Part shown: in pieces, positions 7,803-16,185 of the stretch
Numbering within the stretch: position 1 is the stretch's first letter
How the letters are laid out: the number at the start of each line of letters is the position of its first letter
DNA from: DASUAS01 sp963809795
GTDB lineage: Bacteria; Actinomycetota; Acidimicrobiia; IMCC26256; DASPTH01
Reading direction: 5' to 3'
Length of the DNA: 64,000 nt
NCBI GenBank assembly: GCA_963809795.1
Contig: CAWELN010000025.1
Span: 62,001-126,000 of the forward strand
Translations under genes and position numbers: made by a program
Notes under the pieces: model-generated
Told to the model about the DNA's origin: nothing
What the model saw: only the letters and a program-made list of their open reading frames with translations
The model's database searches: none

Positions 7803-9511
7803 CGCGCTCGCGGCGCGGGTGTCACGGGCGGGGAACGCCTCCGGTCGCGCGCCCTCGGCGTCGGTGATGGCGTTCCACGTCGCCGCCGCGACCGCGGCGA
7901 ACACCGCATCGGACGACTGCGCACGCGCACGGCCGGCGTCGTCGACGAGGTCGACGCGGATCGGCGGCGTGTCCTTGGCGCGCAGGATGCCGAACGACCG
8001 GATGGTGAGGTCGCGCACGTCGCCGGTCTCAGGATCCACGGCCAGACCTTCGGTCAACACCCACCCCAGCGCCATGTGCGCGGCGCCGATCGCATAGGCG
8101 CGGAGCACGACCCGGTCGAGCGGATCACCGGCGGCGACGCGCACGTGCACCCCGGTGATCCGCCCGGCCTCGTCGCACTCGACGCGTGCCCCGCGAGCGC
8201 GCCGGTCGGCGCCGCGACACACGATGCGAGCGACACCGCGCGCGCGCGAGGGTCGACGAGGAGCATGGCGCGGTCCACTCCGGCCGCGTGCAGCGCGCCC
8301 TCGAGCAACACCGCGCGTTCGGCCAGGCCGACCGCCCGCGGCGCGCTCGACGTCGGCGGACCGATCACCGGGTGACTCGCCCAGTCGCCGCGCTCCTCGA
8401 GGTCGTAGGGCCACGCCACCGGCGCGACGAACGGGGCGATGTCCCCGGCGACGCTTCCGTGCACGACCACCGCGCCGTCGTCCCACCGGGCCACCGCGGC
8501 GATCGGCGGCCGCTTCGGCCCGAGCCGCACGACGTCTTCGCGCGAGTAGACGACGCGCACCGGACGACCGGTGGCGTCGGCGAGCTCGCGGGCCGCGGCC
8601 GGCGCCGGCGACCCCGTCTTGCCGCCGAAGGCGCCGCCGTTGGCCAGCGGCGTGGCGGGCTCGCCGCCGGGCGCGCACCAGGACGCGTCGGGCTCGAGGT
8701 AGGCGGGCTCGACCCAGCCGGTGGCGAGGCGCACGCCGCCCGGCACCGCCTCCGGGAGCTCGAGCGGCGGCACGGGATCCACGGTGGTGCGGCGACCCTG
8801 GACCTTGCCCGCGAGCGCCCGCGCCTCCAACAGGGTCTCGGCCACGACCCAGTCCAGGCCGCCCACGCTCGTCGCCGGGGCCTGGGAGCCGGGCGGGCGA
8901 GGGACCGCGACCAGCGCGTCGCGGGGTGCGGCGTCGTCGGCGAACCCGCCGTCGCCCAGGGGCACGCCGGGACCGACCCGCTGGCGGGCACCTCCCTCGA
9001 GCACGGCCCTCGTGGCGGCGGCGTCGAGATCGCGTTCGCCGAGCACCGCGCCCGGAGCACCTTCGATCGCTTCGTACACGGTCTGCCATCCCGTGCACCG
9101 GCACAGGTGCGCGGCCAGAGCACGGTCGAAGTCGACGCGCCGTGTCTTCCCCCGGGCCTCCGCGGCCGCGACCCGCACGAGGATGCCGGGCGTGCAGAAC
9201 CCGCACTGCGAACCGCCGCTCGCCACGAACCGGGCCGCGAGGTCGTCGCGCACCGCGGCGTCGATCCCGTCGACGGTCGTCACCGCCCGGCCGTCGACGC
9301 GCGCCGCGGGCGTGACGCAGGCGACGCGCGGTTCGCCGTCGACCAGGACCGTGCAGCACCCGCACTGGCCCTGGGGCGCGCACCCGTCCTTCACCGAGAG
9401 CACGCCCAATCGCTCGCGCAGCACCGAGAGCAACGACTCCCCCGGGACGGCGTCGACCTCGACCTGCTCACCGTCGCAGGAGAACTGCACCCGATGCCCA
9501 GATCCGGTCAC
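7791..9511 (-). CDS. Compact xanthine-dehydrogenase-family fusion ([2Fe-2S] + Mo-cofactor domain), frameshifted
   Basis: Residues 1-165 are a complete small subunit: a plant-type [2Fe-2S] ferredoxin domain (DGCAPQGQCGCCTVLVDGEP) and the all-helical second cluster domain (SQCGFCTPGI, HLCRCTGWQ). The rest carries large-subunit pieces, including the cofactor loop ANGGAFGGKTG, VVYSREDVVRLG and a C-terminal block from DPLDRVVLRAYAIGAAHMAL to the stop. The total (~573 aa) is far shorter than a small plus large subunit (~900 aa). The frame changes near 8189-8192 (CCCC on the plus strand), where adding one base restores a single reading frame. Members oxidise purines, aldehydes, CO or other carbon centres; the substrate is unknown. 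The GTG start is 19 nt from the divergent gene. Confidence 0.7.
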
Positions 9512-9530
9512 GGCCAGGCAGGATAGGGGG

Positions 9531-10430
9531 GTGGCTCTCGACCCCTCCCTCGAGCGCGCGCTCTCCCGCCGGCGATTCCTCGGTCGCGGTCTCGCGGCGG
9601 CCGGGGGGCTCGCACTGAGCGGGGTGGCGGGCGGGGCGCTGGCGGAGGCGGCGGGCGCCGCCCCGAACCCGAAGACCTACTTCCCGCTCGTCCTCTCCAG
9701 CGACCTGTACGCGGCGGCGGCACCGCAACGGCTGGTGTTCGCGCTGTCGCACGGTGGTCCCAAGGGCATCCAGTACGCGAGCGGGCCTGCGGTCTCGGTC
9801 CGGTTCCGCGGTCCCGGCGGCGCGTGGTCGCCGCTGACGCCCACGGCCTACGACCGCGCCGGGCTCCCCAAGGGCAGGGGTGTCTACGTGGCGCGGCCGA
9901 CCTTCGACCAGCCCGGCGTGTGGCGGGTCGAGGCCCGGGCCCAGGGGCAGAAGGTGCCCTTCACGCTGGAGGTCAACGACGCCCCGGTGACGGTCGTGCC
10001 CGGGATGCCGGCGCCGCGGGCGGCGTCACCGACCACGACCGCCTCGCTCGGCGTCGACCCGATCTGCACCCGCGATCCCGCGTGCCCGCTGCACACGCTG
10101 TCACTGTCGACGGTGATCGGCGCGGGCAAGCCGGTGGCCGCGTTGTTCGCGACGCCGGCGCGCTGCCAGTCGATGTACTGCGCACCGGTCCTCGACGAGT
10201 TCCTCGACGTGATCAAGGGCTACGGCGACCGGATCGTGCCCGTGCACACCGAGATCTACCGGGCACCGACCGGAACCGCCCTTGTGCCGACCCTCGACGC
10301 CTGGCACATCGAGAGCGAGCCGTGGTTGTTCGGCGTCGACGGCGCCGGCACCATCCAGTCGCGCATCGACGGCGCGTTCGGCGGCAACGAGATGAAGGCG
10401 CTCCTCGACGCGCTCGTCGAGAAGACGTAG
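9531..10430 (+). CDS. Tat-exported protein with C-terminal thioredoxin-like domain
   Basis: The N terminus has a twin-arginine signal (SRRRFLGRGLAAAGGLALSG), so the folded protein is probably exported. Residues ~45-160 form a beta-rich region (LVFALSHGG, VSVRFRGPGGAWSPL, PGVWRVEARAQGQKVPFTLE). The C-terminal part (GAGKPVAALFATPARCQSMY and CAPVLDEFLDVIKGYGDRI) is thioredoxin-like with Cys residues in CQSMYC spacing, not CxxC. The GTG at 9531 follows GGATAGGGGG and gives 299 aa. The gene is divergent from the molybdenum-hydroxylase fusion with only 19 nt between starts. A redox or metal-delivery role outside the cytoplasm is possible but not shown. Confidence 0.7.
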   Translation: MALDPSLERALSRRRFLGRGLAAAGGLALSGVAGGALAEAAGAAPNPKTYFPLVLSSDLYAAAAPQRLVFALSHGGPKGIQYASGPAVSVRFRGPGGAWSPLTPTAYDRAGLPKGRGVYVARPTFDQPGVWRVEARAQGQKVPFTLEVNDAPVTVVPGMPAPRAASPTTTASLGVDPICTRDPACPLHTLSLSTVIGAGKPVAALFATPARCQSMYCAPVLDEFLDVIKGYGDRIVPVHTEIYRAPTGTALVPTLDAWHIESEPWLFGVDGAGTIQSRIDGAFGGNEMKALLDALVEKT

Positions 10431-10462
10431 GTGGCGAGCAGTGAGCGCCGGAGCGCGAGTCG
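10431..10462. terminator. Imperfect hairpin between convergent genes
   Basis: The 32-nt gap between the thioredoxin-fold gene and erpA holds GCGA...GAGCGC-cgga-GCGC...TCGC, an imperfect stem-loop. Its place between two converging stops suggests a bidirectional terminator. No T-tract is present. Confidence 0.35.
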
Positions 10463-10810
10463 CTAGCTGAAGCTCTGGCCGCAGCCGCAGCTGCGCTGCG
10501 CGTTCGGGTTGTTGATGCTGAACCCGGCGCCCTGGAGCCCGTCCTTGAAGTCGAGCGAGGCACCACCGAGGTGCGGAGCGCTGGCCGGGTCGATGACCAC
10601 GGTCACGCCGCCCTGCTCCGACTTCACGTCGTCGTCGGCGACGTCGGCGTCGAAGAACATCTCGTAGCTCAGGCCGGAGCAACCACCGGGACGGACGGCC
10701 ACCCGCAGTACGAGGTCGGGGTTGCCCTCCGCCGCGATCAGGCTCTTCACCTTGTCGCTCGCCGCGTCGGTCAGGGTGAACACGGTGCTGGCGTCCTGGA
10801 CGGTGAACAT
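10463..10810 (-). CDS. erpA: Iron-sulfur cluster insertion protein (ErpA/IscA family)
   Basis: This A-type carrier protein accepts an Fe-S cluster and passes it to apo-enzymes in the cytoplasm. The three conserved cysteines are present: RPGGCSGLSYEM and the C-terminal CGCGQSFS. The length (115 aa) is standard. The start ATG at 10810 has GCGAGG six bases upstream. It begins 9 nt after the regulator gene stop on the same strand, so regulator and carrier form an operon. The divergent Mrp gene completes an Fe-S assembly module. Confidence 0.93.
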   Translation of the reverse strand: MFTVQDASTVFTLTDAASDKVKSLIAAEGNPDLVLRVAVRPGGCSGLSYEMFFDADVADDDVKSEQGGVTVVIDPASAPHLGGASLDFKDGLQGAGFSINNPNAQRSCGCGQSFS

Positions 10811-10819
10811 CGGACCTCG

Positions 10820-11521
10820 CTAACTCGTTGAAGACGAACGGGGATCAGGATATCCGACTCCTACCGTGACGTGGCACGGCTCAGCGTCGTACAACGTCGA
10901 GAACTCCTCGACTGTTCCCCCGCCCACCGCGTCGACCACGCCCTCGCAGAGGCCCCGATGGAGGTTGCACACCAGCTCCGGGTAGGCCTCGGCGAGCTCC
11001 CGGAAGGGACAGTGCAGGAACTCGATGCGGGCCGCATCCTCACCGCCGCCCGACTCCAGCGCCGGCTCGAACCCGAGCTTGGCCAGCTCCACCTCGAGCG
11101 CATCGAGGCAGGTGCGCGACCGGGTCCGCCGGCCGGCGTCGCTCCCCCACACCCGACCGGTCTCGGCGGCCTCGTCGGCGTCGGCGCCCACCCGTTCGGC
11201 GAGTGCGGCGAGCAGTCCGGCGAGCAACGCGTGCGCCGGCGGGTCGAACCCGAGCCCGGGCGCACCGGCACTCAGGAAGTAGAGGTGCTGGGGACGCCCC
11301 ACCGTCCCCCGGTGGACCGCCTCCACGTCGACCAGGCCGACCTCGCGCAGCCGCTCGAGGTGCAGGCGCACGGTGTTGGGGTGGATGCCGAGGCGCTCGG
11401 CGAGGTCCGACGCCGACAGCGCGGCGGTCGAGCGGGCCAACTCCTCGTACATCGCATAGCGGGTCTCGTCGCCGAGGGCCTTCAGGATCGCGAGCTGTCG
11501 GTCCGAATCGCGCTGGTTCAC
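10820..11521 (-). CDS. HTH transcriptional regulator with C-terminal Cys motif (SufR-like)
   Basis: The N terminus is an ArsR/DeoR-type winged helix (LKALGDETRYAMYEELARS, SASDLAERLGIHPNTVRLHL). The C-terminal half has a sensor region with spaced cysteines: LHCPFRELAEAYPELVCNLH, GLCEG and AEPCHVTVG. This arrangement resembles SufR-type regulators that bind an Fe-S cluster and control Fe-S assembly genes. The GTG at 11521 is chosen because GGAAGG lies 12 nt upstream; an upstream in-frame ATG would sit in the AT-rich promoter. It is co-directional with erpA (9 nt) and divergent from mrp, which supports an Fe-S role. Direct cluster binding is inferred. Confidence 0.75.
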   Translation of the reverse strand: MNQRDSDRQLAILKALGDETRYAMYEELARSTAALSASDLAERLGIHPNTVRLHLERLREVGLVDVEAVHRGTVGRPQHLYFLSAGAPGLGFDPPAHALLAGLLAALAERVGADADEAAETGRVWGSDAGRRTRSRTCLDALEVELAKLGFEPALESGGGEDAARIEFLHCPFRELAEAYPELVCNLHRGLCEGVVDAVGGGTVEEFSTLYDAEPCHVTVGVGYPDPRSSSTS

Positions 11522-11582
11522 GATCTTGACGGTACCTTCCGTCCGGCATATTTTCAAGATGTAGCCTGTATTTATCAACAGC
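11522..11582. promoter_or_regulatory. AT-rich divergent promoter of regulator-erpA and mrp
   Basis: This 61-nt gap is strikingly AT-rich for the window (ATATTTTCAAGATGTAGCC, TGTATTTATCAACAG). It holds the start regions of both divergent transcripts and probably the operator of the SufR-like regulator. No perfect inverted repeat was found by eye. Confidence 0.5.
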
Positions 11583-12806
11583 ATGATGCGCACTCCTGAC
11601 CCCGACGACCCGGGCGCCCCGGTCCACGACCCCCTCCCGGGACCACCGCCGTCGCCCGACGACGTCCGCGGCATGCTGGCCGGGGTCATCGACCCCGAGC
11701 TGCACGCCAGCATCGTCGACCTGGGCATGGTCGACGACGTCCGGGTCGGCCCCGACGGGGGCGTGATGGTCAAGGTGGCCCTGACCACCGCCGGGTGCCC
11801 ACTCCGGGCGCAGATCCGCCAGGACGTCGAGTCCAAGGTGCGCGGCCTCCGCGGCGTCACCGCGGTGAAGGTCGAGTACGGCGAGATGACCCGTGAGCAG
11901 AAGTCGGCCGCCATGCAGCGCGCCCGGTTCAACGCCCGCGAGCAGGCCGGCCCTACCGAGGTGCCGTCGACCACCCGGGTGCTGGCGGTGGCCAGCGGCA
12001 AGGGCGGCGTGGGCAAGTCGTCGGTGACGGTGAACCTCGCCGCCGCGCTCGCGGCGCGCGGAATGACCGTGGGCGTGCTCGACGCCGACATCTGGGGCTT
12101 CAGCGTCCCCCGCATGCTCGGGGTCGAGGGTCGCCTCGGCGGCAGCGACGGCAAGATCGCCCCGAACGTCGTGTCGGTGCCGGCCACGAACGGCGGGCCC
12201 GCCGGCACGATCAAGGTCGTGTCGATGGGGTTCCTCGTCGACGACGAGAGCACCGCTTTGATGTGGCGCGGCTTGATCCTCACCAAGGCCCTGGAGCAGT
12301 TCCTCACCGACGTCCGGTGGGGTGACATGGACTACCTGCTCATCGACATGCCGCCCGGCACGGGCGACGTGCAGATGGGGCTGGCGCGCATGTTGCCGCA
12401 AGCCGAGATGCTGGTGGTCACCACTCCGGCCCTCGCCGCGCAGAAGGTCGCGACCCGGGTCGCCGACATGGCGCGCCGCTCGTACATGAAGGTCGTCGGG
12501 GTGGTCGAGAACATGAGCGAGTTCGTGGCCCCCGACGGCTCCCGTCACGCGGTCTTCGGCCGCGGTGGCGGCGAGGCGCTCGCGGCCGAGATCGGGATAC
12601 CGCTCGTCGCCCGCATCCCGATCGAGCTGGGGGTGTCGAGCGGCGGCGACGCCGGCGCGCCGGTCGTGCTCACCGACGCCGATGGTCCCGCCGGTCGCGC
12701 CTTCACCGAGCTCGCCGCCCTCGTGGTCGACGAGCTGCTCCCCCCGATCGAGATGGCCGGGTGCACCGCCCGCCTGCTCGACCTCGTGGGCCAGATCGAG
12801 TCCTGA
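11583..12806 (+). CDS. mrp: Mrp/NBP35-family Fe-S carrier ATPase with MIP18 (DUF59) N-domain
   Basis: This P-loop NTPase is the ApbC/Mrp type that carries Fe-S clusters in the cytoplasm. Residues ~25-105 are the MIP18/DUF59 domain (GVIDPELHASIVDLGMVDDV, TTAGCPL). The deviant Walker A motif is VASGKGGVGKSSV, followed by VGVLDADIWGFSVPRML and the switch DMPPGTGDVQMGL. Only a single Cys, not the usual CxxC, is obvious near the C terminus (MAGCTARL). The length of 407 aa is normal for the DUF59-fused form. Two ATGs are adjacent (11583 and 11586). The gene is divergent from the SufR-like regulator and erpA. Confidence 0.9.
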   Translation: MMRTPDPDDPGAPVHDPLPGPPPSPDDVRGMLAGVIDPELHASIVDLGMVDDVRVGPDGGVMVKVALTTAGCPLRAQIRQDVESKVRGLRGVTAVKVEYGEMTREQKSAAMQRARFNAREQAGPTEVPSTTRVLAVASGKGGVGKSSVTVNLAAALAARGMTVGVLDADIWGFSVPRMLGVEGRLGGSDGKIAPNVVSVPATNGGPAGTIKVVSMGFLVDDESTALMWRGLILTKALEQFLTDVRWGDMDYLLIDMPPGTGDVQMGLARMLPQAEMLVVTTPALAAQKVATRVADMARRSYMKVVGVVENMSEFVAPDGSRHAVFGRGGGEALAAEIGIPLVARIPIELGVSSGGDAGAPVVLTDADGPAGRAFTELAALVVDELLPPIEMAGCTARLLDLVGQIES

Positions 12807-12824
12807 TCGCCGCCCGGACGCGAA

Positions 12825-12850
12825 CGAGCCCGGGCCGAAGCCCGGGCTCG
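12825..12850. terminator. Bidirectional terminator hairpin
   Basis: CGAGCCCGGG-ccgaag-CCCGGGCTCG is a perfect 10-bp stem with a 6-nt loop. It lies between the converging stops of mrp (12806) and the cupredoxin gene (12873). It lacks a U-tract in either direction, as is common in GC-rich actinobacteria. Confidence 0.75.
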
Positions 12851-12872
12851 AACCGGCGATCAGGGGCGACGA

Positions 12873-13766
12873 CTACTTGACGTCGAATTCGCCCTTGAGG
12901 CCCTTCGTGTAGTCGTCGTCCGGCGCGTTGCCCTGCGTGCTGACGTACCCGTAGTGACCCGCCTCCAGCGTCTGCTCGAGATACGCGTCGGTCCCCGGGT
13001 TGAGCGAGGAGATGCCACCGACGAGCTCGCCCGGCGGGTCACCCGCCGGCGCCTGGCCATTGAAGAAGGCGTCGAAGTAGGTCTTCACGTCGTCGAGCGT
13101 CTTGCCGTCGGCGACCTTGACCAGAGTGAAGCTGTGCACGGCGGAGCCGCTGTTCGTCACCTTGAGGGTGACGTTCCGTCCGATGTTGTCGGTCGGGAAC
13201 GTGATCGCGCTGTCGCTGATGCTCACGTCGGTCACGCCACTGGTCGGCGGCTTCAGGCTCGACTTCGACTTCGCCACGTCGAACGTCTTGATCATCCCGT
13301 GCTCGAGGTGCGACTTGCCGTCGGGCGCCGGGACGAAGCACAGCATGCCGTAGTGGCCGGCGGGGAGCTCGGTGATCGTGGTGGTCTTCTGACTCGGGCC
13401 GATGAGGTCGGGGAGACCCGAGACACCGTTGGGGTCGGCGTTCGGCGCGGCGATCTTCTCGAGCGCGCTCTGGTCCTGCGACAGCGCCGCCGTCTTCAGC
13501 TGCTTCGCCGTGACGCCCGGCTTGAGCTCGAAGACCGCCATCATGTGGTTCTCCACGCCCGCGTTGTCGAAGTTGACCTGCGTCCAGCCCGCCTTCGGGC
13601 TCCCGGACAGCTTGTACACGTACTCGCCGGCCTTCACCGTGAGGGTGTTCGAGCCGGCCGCCCCGGCGCTGCTGACCGCCGCGCCGATCGTCGCGGGCAC
13701 GATGAGCACCGCCATCAGCCCCGCCCAGAACCTGACGCCGCGCGCGCGACGCGTGTGCTTACGCAA
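12873..13766 (-). CDS. Secreted protein with two cupredoxin-like domains
   Basis: After a signal peptide (LMAVLIVPATIGAAVSSAGA), two related plastocyanin/azurin-like sandwiches follow. Domain 1 (about 36-165) contains VNFDNAGVENHMMAVFELKP and AGHYGMLCFVPAPDGKSHLE. Domain 2 (about 175-297) contains TLKVTNSGSAVHSFTLVKV and AGHYGYVSTQGN. Domain 1 keeps His, Cys, His residues that could bind copper. Domain 2 has HSF and GHYG but lacks the Cys, so it probably does not hold a type-1 site. The TTG start has GGGAG 7 nt upstream. It may be an exported electron carrier or copper protein. An unusual hairpin-rich leader precedes it. Confidence 0.7.
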   Translation of the reverse strand: MRKHTRRARGVRFWAGLMAVLIVPATIGAAVSSAGAAGSNTLTVKAGEYVYKLSGSPKAGWTQVNFDNAGVENHMMAVFELKPGVTAKQLKTAALSQDQSALEKIAAPNADPNGVSGLPDLIGPSQKTTTITELPAGHYGMLCFVPAPDGKSHLEHGMIKTFDVAKSKSSLKPPTSGVTDVSISDSAITFPTDNIGRNVTLKVTNSGSAVHSFTLVKVADGKTLDDVKTYFDAFFNGQAPAGDPPGELVGGISSLNPGTDAYLEQTLEAGHYGYVSTQGNAPDDDYTKGLKGEFDVK

Positions 13767-13785
13767 TGGTCTCCCTTTCTCGAGT

Positions 13786-13878
13786 CCGGAGCCTGCCGTC
13801 GGGCTCCGGGCTGATCGTCTACGCGCCCGCTGGGCGCGTACAGCTTGCTGGCACCATCCGCGGTGGGTGTGTTCCCAC
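13786..13878 (-). promoter_or_regulatory. Hairpin-rich leader between MBL hydrolase and cupredoxin genes
   Basis: Three strong stem-loops occur in less than 100 nt: CCGGAGCC / GGCTCCGG (13786-13809, perfect 8 bp), TACGCGCCC-gct-GGGCGCGTA (13820-13840, perfect 9 bp) and GTGGG / CCCAC (13863-13878). They lie 20-110 nt upstream of the cupredoxin start and after the MBL stop. One may terminate the MBL transcript. The others may be a structured 5' leader. No known riboswitch consensus was recognised. Confidence 0.5.
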
Positions 13879-13940
13879 GCCCCCGGCGGTGCGCAAGTCT
13901 CGCGCTCGGGCTGCGCAGAGCTCGATCGGGGCGACGCGCG

Positions 13941-14780
13941 TCACGCGAGCTTCCACGCCGACTTCACCGAAGTCCCCGCGACCTTCCCTTCGGCCTTGAG
14001 CTTGAGCAGGTGCGCGTGGAGCTGCCACCCGGCGGCTTCGATCAGCTTCGGGTGCAATTCCCGATCGGCGTACAGCGTCCCCACCATGTCGGGGATGCGG
14101 GCCGGGCCCGCCTTGAGGAGCTTCAACACCTGCCGCTCGCGGTCGTTGCGGTGGGCGACGTACTCCTGGACGCGGGGCCGGGGCTCGTCGATGACGTCGC
14201 CGTGTCCCGGCGCGAGCCGTGACACCCGCAGCTTCTCGAGGCGCGCGAGCGTCGCCAGGTACTGCGCCATGTCGCCGCCGCGATTCGGGCTGACCACCGA
14301 GAACATGCCGTCGAGCACGGTGTCGCCGGTGAACAGGACCCGTTCCTCCTCGAGGAGGAAGCAGAGGTGGTTCGGCGCGTGCCCGGGGGTGTGCAGCACC
14401 TGGAGCCCGAACTCGGTGCCCTCGATGGAGTCGCCGTCGCCGATGACGCGGTCGGGCACGATCGTGGAGTCCTTGTCGAGGCGCTTGCCGTAGGCGAGGA
14501 CCTCGGCGCCGGTGGCCTTCACCAGCCGGGCGGTGCCGGGGGCGTGGTCGGGATGGGTGTGCGTGAGCAGCACCCAGCGCACCCGCTCGCGCATGGAGGC
14601 GCCGATGATGGCGTCGATGTGGCGCTTGTCGTCGGGCCCCGGGTCGATCACCGCGACCTCGTCGATGCCCACGAGGTAGGTGTTCGTCCCCGGTCCGGTG
14701 AACGGGCCCGGGTTCGGAGCGACGATCCGGCGGACGAGCGGCGACAGGGCGCTGGGCACGCCGGGGCTCAGGTCCGGCAT
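13941..14780 (-). CDS. MBL-fold metallo-hydrolase (LACTB2-like)
   Basis: The protein is a metallo-beta-lactamase-fold hydrolase with the signature LLTHTHPDHAPG, further metal ligands in HTPGHAPNHLCF and FTGDTVLD, and APGHGDVI. A C-terminal winged-helix-like segment (NDRERQVLKLLKAGPARIPD) is typical of the LACTB2 group, some of which are RNA-cleaving. The start at 14780 (MPDLSPGVPS) follows a GGGAGGGAGTGGG tract; a longer frame begins at 14816. The gene is divergent from selA with 67 nt between. The substrate is not determined by the sequence. Confidence 0.8.
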   Translation of the reverse strand: MPDLSPGVPSALSPLVRRIVAPNPGPFTGPGTNTYLVGIDEVAVIDPGPDDKRHIDAIIGASMRERVRWVLLTHTHPDHAPGTARLVKATGAEVLAYGKRLDKDSTIVPDRVIGDGDSIEGTEFGLQVLHTPGHAPNHLCFLLEEERVLFTGDTVLDGMFSVVSPNRGGDMAQYLATLARLEKLRVSRLAPGHGDVIDEPRPRVQEYVAHRNDRERQVLKLLKAGPARIPDMVGTLYADRELHPKLIEAAGWQLHAHLLKLKAEGKVAGTSVKSAWKLA

Positions 14781-14823
14781 GTCAGTCCCACTCCCTCCCG
14801 TACGGGGACCTCGCACATACCTT

Positions 14824-14842
14824 CACCTTCATATTGTAGGTG
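14824..14842 (+). promoter_or_regulatory. selA upstream inverted repeat and -10-like box
   Basis: CACCT-N9-AGGTG at 14824-14842 forms a short inverted repeat around TATTGT (14832-14837), a possible -10 box ten bases before the selA ATG. The region is AT-richer than its surroundings. A regulator is not known. Confidence 0.35.
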
Positions 14843-14847
14843 GGCCT

Positions 14848-16185
14848 ATGGACCCCCGGCGTGCCCTTCCCTCGGTCGACCGGATCGTGAGCAGGCTCAC
14901 CGGCCTCCCCCACGCGCTGCTCGCCGATGCCGCGCGCGACGCGATCGCGGACGCCCGGGTGACGATCGCGACCGGCGGCGACGTCGACGAGGAAGCCGTC
15001 GTCCGTGACGCGGCGCGCCGGGTCGAGCGGCTGCAGGGCGCCCGGCTCCGCCCCGTCGTGAACGCGACCGGCGTGCTGCTGCACACCAACCTCGGGCGCG
15101 CGCCGGTCGCCGCCGACGCGCTGGCCGACGCCGCACGCGTCGGCGGCTCGTATTCGAACCTGGAGTTCGATCTGGCGACCGGCAGGCGCGGGTCGCGGGA
15201 CGCTCACGCAGGCGCGCTGCTCGCGCGCGCGTGCGGGGCCGAGGCGGGGCTGGTCGTGAACAACAACGCCGCGGCGGTGCTGCTGGCGCTCGCCGCGCTC
15301 GCACGCGGCCGGGACGTCGTGGTGTCGCGGGGCGAGCTGGTCGAGATCGGCGGCGGCTTCCGCGTGCCGGAGATCATGGCCGAGTCGGGCTGTCGGCTGG
15401 TCGAGGTCGGCACCACCAACCGCACGCGTCTCGCCGACTACGAACGCGCGCTGGGCGCCGACGTCGCGCTGGTCCTCAAGGTGCACGCGTCGAACTACCG
15501 GATGATCGGGTTCACCGAGACCACCCCGGTGGCGGCTCTCGCCGGGCTCGGGCCGCCGGTGATGGTCGACGCCGGCTCGGGCCTGCTCGACGAGTCGACG
15601 CCCTGGCTGCCGCACCGGCCGGAGTGGCTGCGGGACGAGCCCGGCGTCCGCCAGGCCATCGACGCCGGCGCCGCCATCGTCACCTTCTCGGGCGACAAGC
15701 TGCTCGGCGGCCCCCAGGCCGGCATCGTCGTCGGACGCCGCGACCTGGTTGCCGCGGTCGCGCGGCACCCCCTCGCACGTGCGACGCGCGCCGACAAGAT
15801 CACCCTCGCCGCGCTCCAGACCGTCGCCGAGGCCTATCTCGCCGGCGACGCGACCCGTCTCCCGCTCTGGCGCATGGCGACGCTGTCGCTCACAACGCTC
15901 CGCGACCGCGCGCAGGCCGTTGCCGACGCGGTCGGCAACGGCAAGGTGGTCGACACCGAGGCGGTCGCCGGAGGCGGCTCGCTGCCCGGCCTCGGGATCC
16001 CTTCGGTCGGCGTCACGCTCGACGCCGGCGACGCCGACGACACCGCGGCGCGGCTGCGGGAGCACGGCGTGGTGGCACGGGTCGCCGACGGCGTGGTCGT
16101 CTGCGACCTGCGCACCGTCGAGCCCGGCGACGACGCCACGCTGGTCACCGCGCTGCGCGCGGCATCGGGCCGCGCCGACGAGTGA
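14848..16185 (+). CDS. selA: L-seryl-tRNA(Sec) selenium transferase
   Basis: SelA is a PLP enzyme that converts seryl-tRNA(Sec) to selenocysteinyl-tRNA(Sec) using selenophosphate. The sequence shows the family N terminus (ALPSVDRIVSRLTGLPHALL), NATGVLLHTNLGRAPV, SNLEFDLATGRRGSR, VVNNNAAAVLLALAALA and the PLP lysine segment FSGDKLLGGPQAGIVVGR. The length of 445 aa is normal. The ATG at 14848 is chosen because upstream in-frame starts would read through the divergent promoter. The stop overlaps the selB start by 4 nt (GTGA), so selA and selB are translationally coupled. Confidence 0.93.
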   Translation: MDPRRALPSVDRIVSRLTGLPHALLADAARDAIADARVTIATGGDVDEEAVVRDAARRVERLQGARLRPVVNATGVLLHTNLGRAPVAADALADAARVGGSYSNLEFDLATGRRGSRDAHAGALLARACGAEAGLVVNNNAAAVLLALAALARGRDVVVSRGELVEIGGGFRVPEIMAESGCRLVEVGTTNRTRLADYERALGADVALVLKVHASNYRMIGFTETTPVAALAGLGPPVMVDAGSGLLDESTPWLPHRPEWLRDEPGVRQAIDAGAAIVTFSGDKLLGGPQAGIVVGRRDLVAAVARHPLARATRADKITLAALQTVAEAYLAGDATRLPLWRMATLSLTTLRDRAQAVADAVGNGKVVDTEAVAGGGSLPGLGIPSVGVTLDAGDADDTAARLREHGVVARVADGVVVCDLRTVEPGDDATLVTALRAASGRADE

